A DNA stretch of 11,815 nt from an uncultured Ruminococcus sp. (GTDB taxonomy: Bacteria > Bacillota > Clostridia > Oscillospirales > Acutalibacteraceae): NCBI GenBank assembly GCA_900554995.1, contig USJJ01000019.1, positions 1-11,815 of the forward strand, read 5' to 3'. Numbering within the stretch: position 1 is the first letter of the stretch; the number at the start of each line of letters is the position of its first letter. Positions 1 through 6,645 of the stretch are shown here, one piece after another. The notes beneath the pieces were generated by a model. It did not search any database and was not told the origin of the DNA. It was given only the letters and a program-made list of their open reading frames with translations. A program made the translations under genes and the position numbers.

Positions 1-265
1 TACTCGGCCAAAGACAGAATCCGTCCGAATATTTGCAAGTCAGGACAAGTCCCCTCATCTTAGCTGTTTTAACTGTGCTTACCCACTGCTTTGCCGAGAA
101 ATCGGCAGGCTTAAAATATTTTTCGGGTTCACGTCCCGTTCCCCACTCCGTGTTACAGAACGTATTCATTCCGAAATGGATAAACGCCATGAACTCCGTG
201 TTCATAAAATCTATCTGCGCCTTTGACGGCACAACCCTGTTTGCTCTTTCAATATAATCCGACAT
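1..265 (-). CDS. Alpha-L-fucosidase-like protein (GH29), N-terminal fragment
   Basis: The gene starts at ATG 265 and runs off the left edge, so only the first 88 residues are visible. They match the start of the GH29 catalytic barrel: MAFIHFGMNTF (about 26-36), NTEWG (38-42), a QWV segment (60-62) and GLVLTCKYSDGFCLWPS (72-88). GH29 enzymes hydrolyse terminal alpha-L-fucose from glycans with retention. No signal peptide is seen, so this would act in the cytoplasm. His30 and Trp41 sit where known family members bind fucose, but the usual His-His of the KHHDGF motif is Tyr79-Ser80 here. An AGGA about 10 nt upstream supports the start. The gene diverges from the phosphoesterase operon across a 149-bp intergenic region and probably belongs to the same locus. 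The nucleophile Asp lies outside the window. Family confidence is high; activity is uncertain. Confidence 0.87.
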   Translation of the reverse strand, partial: MSDYIERANRVVPSKAQIDFMNTEFMAFIHFGMNTFCNTEWGTGREPEKYFKPADFSAKQWVSTVKTAKMRGLVLTCKYSDGFCLWPS

Positions 266-290
266 AGCAATTCGATTCCTATCTGAATTA

Positions 291-303
291 GTAATTTAAT
301 TAC
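291..303. promoter_or_regulatory. Candidate operator palindrome GTAATT-T-AATTAC
   Basis: A perfect 6+1+6 bp inverted repeat lies at the predicted transcription start of the fucosidase-like gene. The 8-mer AATTAGTA overlaps its left side (286-293) and recurs at 372-379, across the -10 box of the divergent operon promoter. This could be a repressor site shared by both promoters. The region is very AT-rich, so chance is a real alternative. Confidence 0.3.
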
Positions 304-307
304 AGCT

Positions 308-336
308 ATTGTATCATTTTTGCCGAACAAATGCAA
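308..336 (-). promoter_or_regulatory. Sigma-A-type promoter of the fucosidase-like gene
   Basis: On the minus strand, -35 TTGCAT (336-331) is followed by a 17-nt spacer and -10 TACAAT (313-308). The predicted transcription start is near 301, giving a leader of about 35 nt. The -10 box is 5/6 to consensus and the -35 is weaker, which would leave room for regulation. Confidence 0.55.
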
Positions 337-354
337 TTATTTTTATTAATCGGA

Positions 355-383
355 TTGACTGTTTTGGTTTAAATTAGTATAAT
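355..383 (+). promoter_or_regulatory. Sigma-A promoter of the phosphoesterase operon
   Basis: TTGACT (355-360), a 17-nt spacer and a perfect TATAAT (378-383) are seen. The start would be near 390, which gives a leader of about 25 nt containing GGAGG at 401-405. This is the only strong promoter before the terminator at 6601, so it probably drives all five downstream genes. Confidence 0.8.
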
Positions 384-414
384 TAATTTATATCTATAAT
401 GGAGGCAGTATGTA

Positions 415-1512
415 ATGAAAAAGTTTCTCAAAATCATCATCTCTTCCCTGCTTGTTCTCGCCCTTATGCTCGGCGTCGGAACAATCGCTTTTGCCGAAGA
501 GAACACATCGAACAAGCTTACGGTTATTTCTTCAAATGTTGCGGGACTTCCGATTCCGTCAAAGTTTGACAAAGACGGCAAGGTTGTTCCCAAAACTCAG
601 AAAATCATGGGTGAAATGCTCAACAACAGCGGCATTGACATTATCTGTGTTCAGGAAGATTTCCAGTATCATGCGATCCTCGCAAAGCAGATGACAAACT
701 ATCCCTACAAGACATATACAAGCGGCGGCGTTCCTGTCGGTGACGGCTTGAACATTTTCTCCAAGTATCCTATCTACAACATCGAGCGTGTTGAATGGGA
801 GGCTTACAACGGAATTCTCGACGCTGCAAACGACGGACTTACACCCAAGGGCTTCCTTAAATGCACGGTTGATTTTAACGGTGTTCTTGTTGATGTATAT
901 GACACTCACCTTGACGCTAACGGATCTCTCGCCGACTGTGCGGCAAAGAAGGCTCAGCTTGAGCAGCTCAAGGCATATATAAACGAAAATTCCAAGGATA
1001 TGCCGGTTATTATCACCGGTGACATGAATATTGCTATGCACTGTGACATCAATGCGGAATTCTATCCCGTAATGATTGAAAACGGCGGATTCAAGGACGC
1101 ATGGTCAGAGTATTGCAATGACGGCGTTTATTTCACGGAGCGTCTCTCGTCCGAGGTTAATGCCGAATATGAGGCAAAATTCGGCGGAAACTATTGGGGT
1201 CGCTGGGATTCCGTTGAGCGTGTTGTTTATCGCAGCAGCAGTAACGTTGAGCTTACGCCGACGGATTTCCGCTATGAGGACTACAATAACCGTGACGGTC
1301 ACGGTGCAGTTACGGATCACAGCGTTATGATATGCGAAATGGAAGTTGCAACGACAGATTATGTTGCACCGGCAATTGATCTTAACAAAGAAAAAAGAGA
1401 ATTATTCGGTCATAAGCTCGTTCGCACGGTAAAGCTCACGTCAAGATGCATTTACAGAATTCTTACCGATCTTATCGCAAAAATCAAGTCAGGCGAAATC
1501 ACAATAAAGTAA
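415..1512 (+). CDS. Secreted EEP-family phosphodiesterase, sphingomyelinase-like (copy 1)
   Basis: A 365-aa metal-dependent phosphoesterase with a Sec signal peptide (MKKF start, hydrophobic core about 6-25, likely cleavage after AFA27). Conserved family positions are present: Asn41 (SSNVAGLP), Glu81 (VQED), Asp163-x-His165 (YDTHLDA), Asp203 and Asn205 (GDMN), and Asp301-His302 (TDH). The segment DAANDGLTPKGF (136-147) resembles the region before the catalytic His in bacterial neutral sphingomyelinases, where a KG motif follows a similar Asp-rich turn. Hydrolysis of a phosphodiester outside the membrane is therefore likely, with metal dependence; the substrate is not shown. A basic, possibly amphipathic tail (about 325-365) extends past the domain and recurs in copy 2. 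GGAGG at 401-405 fixes the start; an ATG at 410 is followed directly by TAA. First gene of the operon. A secreted DNase or inositol phosphatase would be the alternatives. Confidence 0.85.
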   Translation: MKKFLKIIISSLLVLALMLGVGTIAFAEENTSNKLTVISSNVAGLPIPSKFDKDGKVVPKTQKIMGEMLNNSGIDIICVQEDFQYHAILAKQMTNYPYKTYTSGGVPVGDGLNIFSKYPIYNIERVEWEAYNGILDAANDGLTPKGFLKCTVDFNGVLVDVYDTHLDANGSLADCAAKKAQLEQLKAYINENSKDMPVIITGDMNIAMHCDINAEFYPVMIENGGFKDAWSEYCNDGVYFTERLSSEVNAEYEAKFGGNYWGRWDSVERVVYRSSSNVELTPTDFRYEDYNNRDGHGAVTDHSVMICEMEVATTDYVAPAIDLNKEKRELFGHKLVRTVKLTSRCIYRILTDLIAKIKSGEITIK

Positions 1513-1524
1513 GGTGCTTATATA

Positions 1525-2637
1525 ATGAAAAAAACGTTTAAAATAATGCTCTCGACTTTGCTTGCGATTGTTTTGCTGATTTCCGTCGGCACGGTCGCAT
1601 TTGCCGAGGACGAAGATGTGAATATAACGGAAGACCAGCTTTCCGTTATGTCTGCTAATGTTGCGGGACTTCCGATCCCATCCAAGTTTGACAAGGACGG
1701 CAAGGTTGTTCCCAAAACTCAGAAAATTCTCGGTCAGCTTCTCAACACCAGCGGTGTGGATATTATCTGTGTTCAGGAGGATTTCCAGTATCATGCAATT
1801 CTCGCCGCTCAAATGAAGAATTACCCCTACACAACCTACACAAGCGGCGGTGTTCCCGTAGGCGACGGCATGAATATTTACTCGAAGTACCCGATTTACA
1901 ACGTAGAGCGTGTTGCATGGGAAGTTTTTAACGGCATCCTCGATGCTGCAAACGACGGTCTTACGCCCAAGGGCTTTATGAAATGCACGGTTGACTTCAA
2001 CGGAATCCTCATTGACCTTTATGACGTTCATTCCGATGCGAACGGCTCTCCGGATGATGTCAAGGCGAAACACGCGCAAAATGAACAGCTCGCCGCCTAC
2101 ATTGACAAAAACTCTGCGGACCGTCCTGTTATAATCACAGGCGATATGAATGTTTACACTCATTCCGAGCAGGATGTAGGTATCTATGAAATCTATGTTT
2201 CCCGTGAGGGATTCGATGACGGCTGGACAATGTTCTGCCATGACGGAATTTATTTTGAGCATAATGTAACCTGGCAGGAACGTCAGGAGCTTGAACAGCG
2301 CTACGGCGGAGATCCGTGGGGTCGTTGGGATTCCGCCGAAAGACTTCTTTATCGCGGAAATTCAAACGTCGGATTTGAGGTTACGGATTTCAGATATGAC
2401 GACTACAACGAGCTTGCAGGACAACCCGTTTCTGACCACAACATGATGGTTTGCGAGCTCAAGGTTACATCGACAGACTATGTCCGTCCCGAGATTGAAC
2501 TCAATGTTGAAAAAAGAAGACCTCTTTTCGAAAGAATTTTTCACGGAACAAAAATGGTATTCAGGTGTCTCAGACTCATATTCACCGACCTTATTGCAAA
2601 AATCAAATCGGGTGAAATAACATTCCCGACCAAATAA
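1525..2637 (+). CDS. Secreted EEP-family phosphodiesterase, sphingomyelinase-like (copy 2)
   Basis: A 370-aa tandem paralogue of the preceding gene, 12 nt downstream, with its RBS (AAGG) overlapping the upstream stop codon. It has its own signal peptide (cleavage likely after AFA27) followed by an acidic linker. Catalytic positions are intact: Asn45, Glu85, Asp167-x-His169 (YDVHSDA), Asp207 and Asn209 (GDMN), and Asp304-His305. The first ~170 mature residues are close to copy 1, including a long identical run around KFDKDGKVVPKTQKI, whereas the segment around 210-300 diverges. That pattern fits two enzymes with the same chemistry and different substrate-recognition loops. The C-terminal TDLIAKIKSGEIT is identical in both. 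It acts outside the cell and is translationally linked to copy 1. Confidence 0.85.
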   Translation: MKKTFKIMLSTLLAIVLLISVGTVAFAEDEDVNITEDQLSVMSANVAGLPIPSKFDKDGKVVPKTQKILGQLLNTSGVDIICVQEDFQYHAILAAQMKNYPYTTYTSGGVPVGDGMNIYSKYPIYNVERVAWEVFNGILDAANDGLTPKGFMKCTVDFNGILIDLYDVHSDANGSPDDVKAKHAQNEQLAAYIDKNSADRPVIITGDMNVYTHSEQDVGIYEIYVSREGFDDGWTMFCHDGIYFEHNVTWQERQELEQRYGGDPWGRWDSAERLLYRGNSNVGFEVTDFRYDDYNELAGQPVSDHNMMVCELKVTSTDYVRPEIELNVEKRRPLFERIFHGTKMVFRCLRLIFTDLIAKIKSGEITFPTK

Positions 2638-2648
2638 AGGAGTTCACT

Positions 2649-3800
2649 ATGAGACCGATTACAACTTTTGTCAGACATAATTCAATCAAAGCAATTCTCG
2701 CCGCAGAGAAGGGATTAAAAGCCGTATCAAACGGCAAAATCGGCAAAAATCTATTTGATATTGAGCCGAAATTTATCGGTACGGATGTCAGAATTATCAA
2801 GGAAACGGACGATTCGACATTCATAGCCAAATGTGACACAAACGGCAGAATCGTCAACAAGCCTTTTAAAATCCTTGTAACGACCGACCTTCACCTTTGC
2901 GATGATAAAGAGCTCATAAACAAGTCTCTTTTTATGCTTGCAAAGCACGTTGAAGCAGAAAAGCCTGATCTCATCCTTTTCACCGGCGATGTTGTTCTGA
3001 CCGACCATCAGCAGGTTGACTGTATTCAATTCGGCAAATTTATGGAAAAGATGGGCATTTACTGGGCTTACGTTTTCGGCAATCACGAGGCAAGAGCCGA
3101 GAAGGAATATCACAAATATTTCATGCTCAAAAATTTCATCAGCTTCCCGCACTGCCTTTCAAAATTCGGAGACCCGTCGCTTTTCGGTTACGGCAATTTT
3201 TTCATCAATATTCTTTCCTCGCCAACCTCAATTCAGCAGAGCATCGTAATGCTTGATTCAGGCAGGAATACAAGCCCGAAACACAACATTGAAAACGGTG
3301 CGCCTGCCGAGCTTAAATGCTACGACTTTTTGAAAAAAGACCAGATTGACTGGTACAGGAAAACCATACTCGCCCTTGAAAGCGAATACGGCAAATTCAA
3401 GTCGATAATGGCGATGCACATTGCTCTTTGCGAATACGAAAATGTCATGCAACTTGATGAAAACGGCAATTATGTTCCGACGGGCAAGGCTGAAATCCTC
3501 TACGGCGGAATGTACGAATCGGTCGGATGTTCCGAGTTCAACAGCGGAATGTTTGACACCATCAAAGAACTCGGCAGTACGCAGGCTGTTATTGTCGGTC
3601 ACGATCACATCAACGATTTTTGCGCCAAATACGACGGTATTTATCTCGTTTACGCTCAGTGTGACGGCTACAACACCTACACTATGGGTTCAAACTTCGG
3701 CTGGGACGAAAAGGACTGGATGCAGGGCGTCACAATGATCGACATTGACAAGGACGGCAAAATTGTTTTCAGACAGCGCTTCAACAGAGATTACTTATAA
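2649..3800 (+). CDS. Calcineurin-like metallophosphoesterase, purple-acid-phosphatase-like
   Basis: A 383-aa dimetal phosphoesterase. The family motifs are in order: Asp80-x-His82 (TTDLHL), Gly-Asp114 (FTGDVV), Gly-Asn145-His146-Glu (FGNHEA), His257 (AMHI), and Gly-His318-Asp-His320 (VGHDH). The arrangement and the long insertion between GNHE and the third His resemble Dcr2/PAP-type phosphatases. About 70 residues precede the domain and are unrecognised. There is no signal peptide, unlike the two upstream EEP proteins, so it should act in the cytoplasm, perhaps on a phosphomonoester released by their action. AAAGGAG (2636-2642) overlaps the previous stop codon and is 6 nt before ATG, indicating a tight operon. 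All metal ligands I can identify are present, so activity is likely; the substrate is unknown. Confidence 0.83.
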   Translation: MRPITTFVRHNSIKAILAAEKGLKAVSNGKIGKNLFDIEPKFIGTDVRIIKETDDSTFIAKCDTNGRIVNKPFKILVTTDLHLCDDKELINKSLFMLAKHVEAEKPDLILFTGDVVLTDHQQVDCIQFGKFMEKMGIYWAYVFGNHEARAEKEYHKYFMLKNFISFPHCLSKFGDPSLFGYGNFFINILSSPTSIQQSIVMLDSGRNTSPKHNIENGAPAELKCYDFLKKDQIDWYRKTILALESEYGKFKSIMAMHIALCEYENVMQLDENGNYVPTGKAEILYGGMYESVGCSEFNSGMFDTIKELGSTQAVIVGHDHINDFCAKYDGIYLVYAQCDGYNTYTMGSNFGWDEKDWMQGVTMIDIDKDGKIVFRQRFNRDYL

Positions 3801-3811
3801 GGAGATTTTTA

Positions 3812-5611
3812 ATGACCCCCTATATACTTAAAAAACATTTAACACGCAGAATAACTTTTTTAAATAGAAATGATCCGCAAGTCCCTTCCGCTCTTTTCAG
3901 TGCAGTGAGCAAGACTCCGGATCTGTCGAAATTTCCCTATCCCCTCCCCTCAGCCAAAAGTGAATACACCTGCTCGGCAGAGGGCGACAATTCAGTCATG
4001 TGGTACGGCGGCAAAACCGGAATCACACGCTATGACCCGAACGGTGAGAGCATCGAGGATAAAATCATGTATTTCAGTGCTCACCGGCACCTTCCTCATC
4101 ATGCCGTTGACGCAATGCTTGCCGACGAAATGAATCTTTGGGCACTTTGCAAGGATAAGGTTGCTCACATTGAGATGATCATGCTCACGGCGGAGGAAAA
4201 AGCGGAAATTCTTCTTGATGAAACCAATAATTATGTTATGCGCCGTGGAATGGTAAGTCAGCGTAACCTCAGAGAATACAGAAATTACGATTCACGCTAT
4301 GCACACGCCGCCTGTGATAACGACGGACTTTTCACCTCAGGCTATGCAATCGGCGAAATGTTCCGTTACGCAACGCTCAAAGAGAAGCTCGGTAAGGATC
4401 ATCCGAGAGTTCGGGACGCAAGGAAAAATGCAACGAAGGCTTGCGAGGCTTGCCTGCTTTTGATGTATATTCATGGCAGACCCGAGGGCTTTATCGCACG
4501 TTCATATCACGTCACCGGCGAGCCGGTGCCCGACGACGGTATTTTCTATAAGCGAGAGGGCAAAACAGCTCATTGCATTTTTACAACAGAGGCAAAGAGC
4601 AGAGGCAGAGTCGGTGAAGAAGTTCCCTGCGATTATCCCATTCCGGAAAGACTTGCCGCTCTTTACCGTGACCTCGGCTATACAGACGACGATATTTATT
4701 ACAAAGCCGACACCTCCAGCGATGAGGTTACGGGTCATTTCCTCCAGATGAAAATCGCTCACGATTTTCTTGCGCCGAATGACCCCGAGCTTGACAAAAT
4801 AATTAAGGATGCCTGCAAAAGAACAACAAAGCATATTATTGACCACGGCTTTGAATTTTGCGAGTCGTCGGGCAAGCCGACAACGTGGGCAAAATGGAGC
4901 AAGCGTTATTTTGATAACGACCCTATCGGCTATGTTGATGCTCCGCTCAATTCCTCCGAAATGCTTGTTTATCTAAAGATTACAATGTACATAACAGGTG
5001 AAAAAGGGATTTGGCAGGAGACCTATGACAAGCTCGTCTCCGAGGGCTATGCCGACCTCGGTGCAAAGCACTATGACCGCTTCTATCAAGGCGCAATGCG
5101 TGAAAAGGTCAATCCGGAAGAGGATCTTATGTACGGCGACAATATGCTTGCTCTGATGACATACTGGATGCTCTGCACGCTCGAAACGGATGAGGAGCTT
5201 CTCACAAAATACCGTGCCGCATTCAAATCTTGGAGCGGACTTATTCTGCGTGAGCACACTCCGGGCTACGACTTTATGTACAAGCTCGGTGTTCCCGACG
5301 CTGAAATTGATATTGAAAAGGACGCAAAATGGTTCACTCACTTTGAGGCTAACCGTTTGGCTTCTTCAATCAATTCCGAGCGTCACGACGTTGCGGTTAA
5401 GATTGGCAGAAATTACGACGAAAAGAGAGAGTTTGAAATCTCGGCTCTGCTCATGCCGAATGAAAGATTCATTTCAAAATATGACAGAAACCCCTATTAC
5501 CTTTCCGAAAACAATAACAAGGGTACTTGCATTGAAAGCTGCTATATATATACATATGCCTATTGGATTGGCAGATACTACGGATTTATTGACGAGGAGG
5601 GTCAGGTATGA
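3812..5611 (+). CDS. Propeller-repeat plus alpha/alpha-toroid-like protein of unknown function
   Basis: A 599-aa protein with no signal peptide or membrane segment. Residues about 59-75 (SVMWYGGKTGITRYD) resemble one blade of a two-component-regulator propeller repeat, and 97-120 resembles a degenerate second blade. From about 169 a helical domain begins with DNDGLFTSGYAIGEMFRYAT, then a helix pair ending in PEGFIARSY (224-232), and KADTSSDEVTGHF (298-310). I associate these motifs with proteins annotated as propeller-domain proteins whose C-terminal half folds as an alpha/alpha toroid like many glycoside hydrolases and lyases. The Asp and Glu residues in DNDG and TSSDE are plausible functional residues, but no activity is known to me. 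GGAG at 3801-3804 sets the start. Its stop overlaps the next gene by 4 nt, so the two are probably translationally coupled and may work as a pair. Confidence 0.6.
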   Translation: MTPYILKKHLTRRITFLNRNDPQVPSALFSAVSKTPDLSKFPYPLPSAKSEYTCSAEGDNSVMWYGGKTGITRYDPNGESIEDKIMYFSAHRHLPHHAVDAMLADEMNLWALCKDKVAHIEMIMLTAEEKAEILLDETNNYVMRRGMVSQRNLREYRNYDSRYAHAACDNDGLFTSGYAIGEMFRYATLKEKLGKDHPRVRDARKNATKACEACLLLMYIHGRPEGFIARSYHVTGEPVPDDGIFYKREGKTAHCIFTTEAKSRGRVGEEVPCDYPIPERLAALYRDLGYTDDDIYYKADTSSDEVTGHFLQMKIAHDFLAPNDPELDKIIKDACKRTTKHIIDHGFEFCESSGKPTTWAKWSKRYFDNDPIGYVDAPLNSSEMLVYLKITMYITGEKGIWQETYDKLVSEGYADLGAKHYDRFYQGAMREKVNPEEDLMYGDNMLALMTYWMLCTLETDEELLTKYRAAFKSWSGLILREHTPGYDFMYKLGVPDAEIDIEKDAKWFTHFEANRLASSINSERHDVAVKIGRNYDEKREFEISALLMPNERFISKYDRNPYYLSENNNKGTCIESCYIYTYAYWIGRYYGFIDEEGQV

Positions 5612-6594
5612 GCAAAATTGCAGTATTGAATGAATTCAGCATTGAGGCTATCAGGGACGCATTGCAAAAGCTCAATGCCTTTGACAAGCTCAAAATAAAC
5701 GGTCTTTATGCACATCAACTCACCGAGCTGAAAGCGATTGACCCCGAGCTTTTCGTTGAAATCTCCGATATGATTAAATCTGACCGCTGGTTCCCGTATG
5801 CGGGCGCATGGAACAATTCCGCCGAACTTTCGGAAATTGCGCTTGTCAAGAGCTGTCTTTATTCCGTAAGATATTTTCTTGACAATTTCGGCAAGAAATA
5901 CCGTGTGTTCCATGGAAAAAAGATATACAACAATCTTCTTCCGCAGACCGTTTACTCATCGCTTTTTGACGCCGTTGTGCTTGACGACGAAAAAGAAAGC
6001 AAGTGGCTTCAGGGCGCCGATGATTTCAGAACTCTCGTTATGACAGCCGAAACCGTTGACGTAACGGATATTGACGACGAGTTTATTAAAGAAAATAAAT
6101 TTATTTCATATGAAGATCTTGCGGACGTTTTCTTTGAATCACACCTTGATCTTGAAACAGTCACTCTCCCGATGTGCAATATTAAGCCCGAGGGATTTGA
6201 AAAAGATCTTGCTGACGCCGAGATGCTTTCGGCAATCAACGGCGACGATAAAACCGATAAAATCCGAGAGGCTTGGATCGCTTACTTTGACGGTGAAAGT
6301 GAAAAGGCGAGAGAAATCGCCGACAGCATTTCAGGCGGTAAAGCTCCGGACATCGGCAAGATTGAACTCCACGGAGACGGGGTTGTCCTCACCGAGGTTA
6401 AGCTCTCGGAGGACGGCAGCGGCGATACCGTTGTCAGGGTTGCGGAAATCTGCGGCAAGGAGCAGTCGGCTTACATAATGTATAACCGCCTCAATTCCGG
6501 ATTCAGATTTGAGATTATGCCCTATGAGATGCCGACATTCCGTATCACAAGTGACGGCAGCGGCTACGCAAAGGAAATTTACATCTGTGAATAA
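5608..6594 (+). CDS. Short alpha-mannosidase (GH38)-like protein lacking catalytic residues
   Basis: A 328-aa protein that overlaps the upstream gene by ATGA. Residues about 32-125 read like the GH38 barrel: GLYAHQLTELKAIDPELFVEI, RWFPYAGAWNN, then a LYSVRYFLDNFG helix and LPQTVYSSLFDAVVL. Residues about 252-314 (HGDGVVLTEVKLSEDG to MPYEMPTFRIT) resemble the C-terminal beta domain, where full enzymes have an LTALKPAE-like strand and an E-x-x-TFR end. GH38 enzymes usually have 800-1000 residues. Here the N-terminal HxD metal motif is absent and the place of the nucleophile motif (PDxFGY) reads FHGKKIYNN (101-109), so hydrolysis is not expected. It could be a carbohydrate-binding, regulatory or partner protein for the propeller/toroid protein. 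It has no frameshift and keeps normal codon use, so it does not look like a decaying pseudogene. Confidence 0.55.
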   Translation: MSKIAVLNEFSIEAIRDALQKLNAFDKLKINGLYAHQLTELKAIDPELFVEISDMIKSDRWFPYAGAWNNSAELSEIALVKSCLYSVRYFLDNFGKKYRVFHGKKIYNNLLPQTVYSSLFDAVVLDDEKESKWLQGADDFRTLVMTAETVDVTDIDDEFIKENKFISYEDLADVFFESHLDLETVTLPMCNIKPEGFEKDLADAEMLSAINGDDKTDKIREAWIAYFDGESEKAREIADSISGGKAPDIGKIELHGDGVVLTEVKLSEDGSGDTVVRVAEICGKEQSAYIMYNRLNSGFRFEIMPYEMPTFRITSDGSGYAKEIYICE

Positions 6595-6600
6595 CAAAAG

Positions 6601-6622
6601 CCTCCCTACGGGGAGGTTTTTT
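6601..6622 (+). terminator. Rho-independent terminator of the phosphoesterase operon
   Basis: CCTCCC (6601-6606), loop TACG, GGGAGG (6611-6616) and six T residues, 6 nt after the stop codon. It lies between convergent genes and the AAAAG before it may extend the stem. On the minus strand the tail is only CTTTTG, so it may also stop yqfD transcripts, with lower efficiency. Confidence 0.92.
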
Positions 6623-6645
6623 GCATCTGCAAACGGATTGTACTG

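Noticed and set aside
33..257. Plus-strand open frame of 74 codons
   Set aside because: It is antisense to the GH29-like gene, whose minus-strand translation has clear family motifs; the plus frame has no RBS or recognisable features.
384..414. Riboswitch or attenuator in the operon leader
   Set aside because: The predicted leader is only about 25 nt and holds no stem-loop beyond the RBS.
1489..2262. Long minus-strand open frame (257 codons) opposite EEP copy 2
   Set aside because: It lies wholly across two genes with intact catalytic motifs. A similar antisense frame at 559-1041 opposite copy 1 reflects shared DNA sequence and codon bias rather than a gene.
5608..6594. Pseudogene of a full-length alpha-mannosidase
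   Set aside because: The frame is intact, coupled to the upstream gene, followed at once by the operon terminator, and both ends of the protein match expected domain boundaries, which suggests a functional short form.
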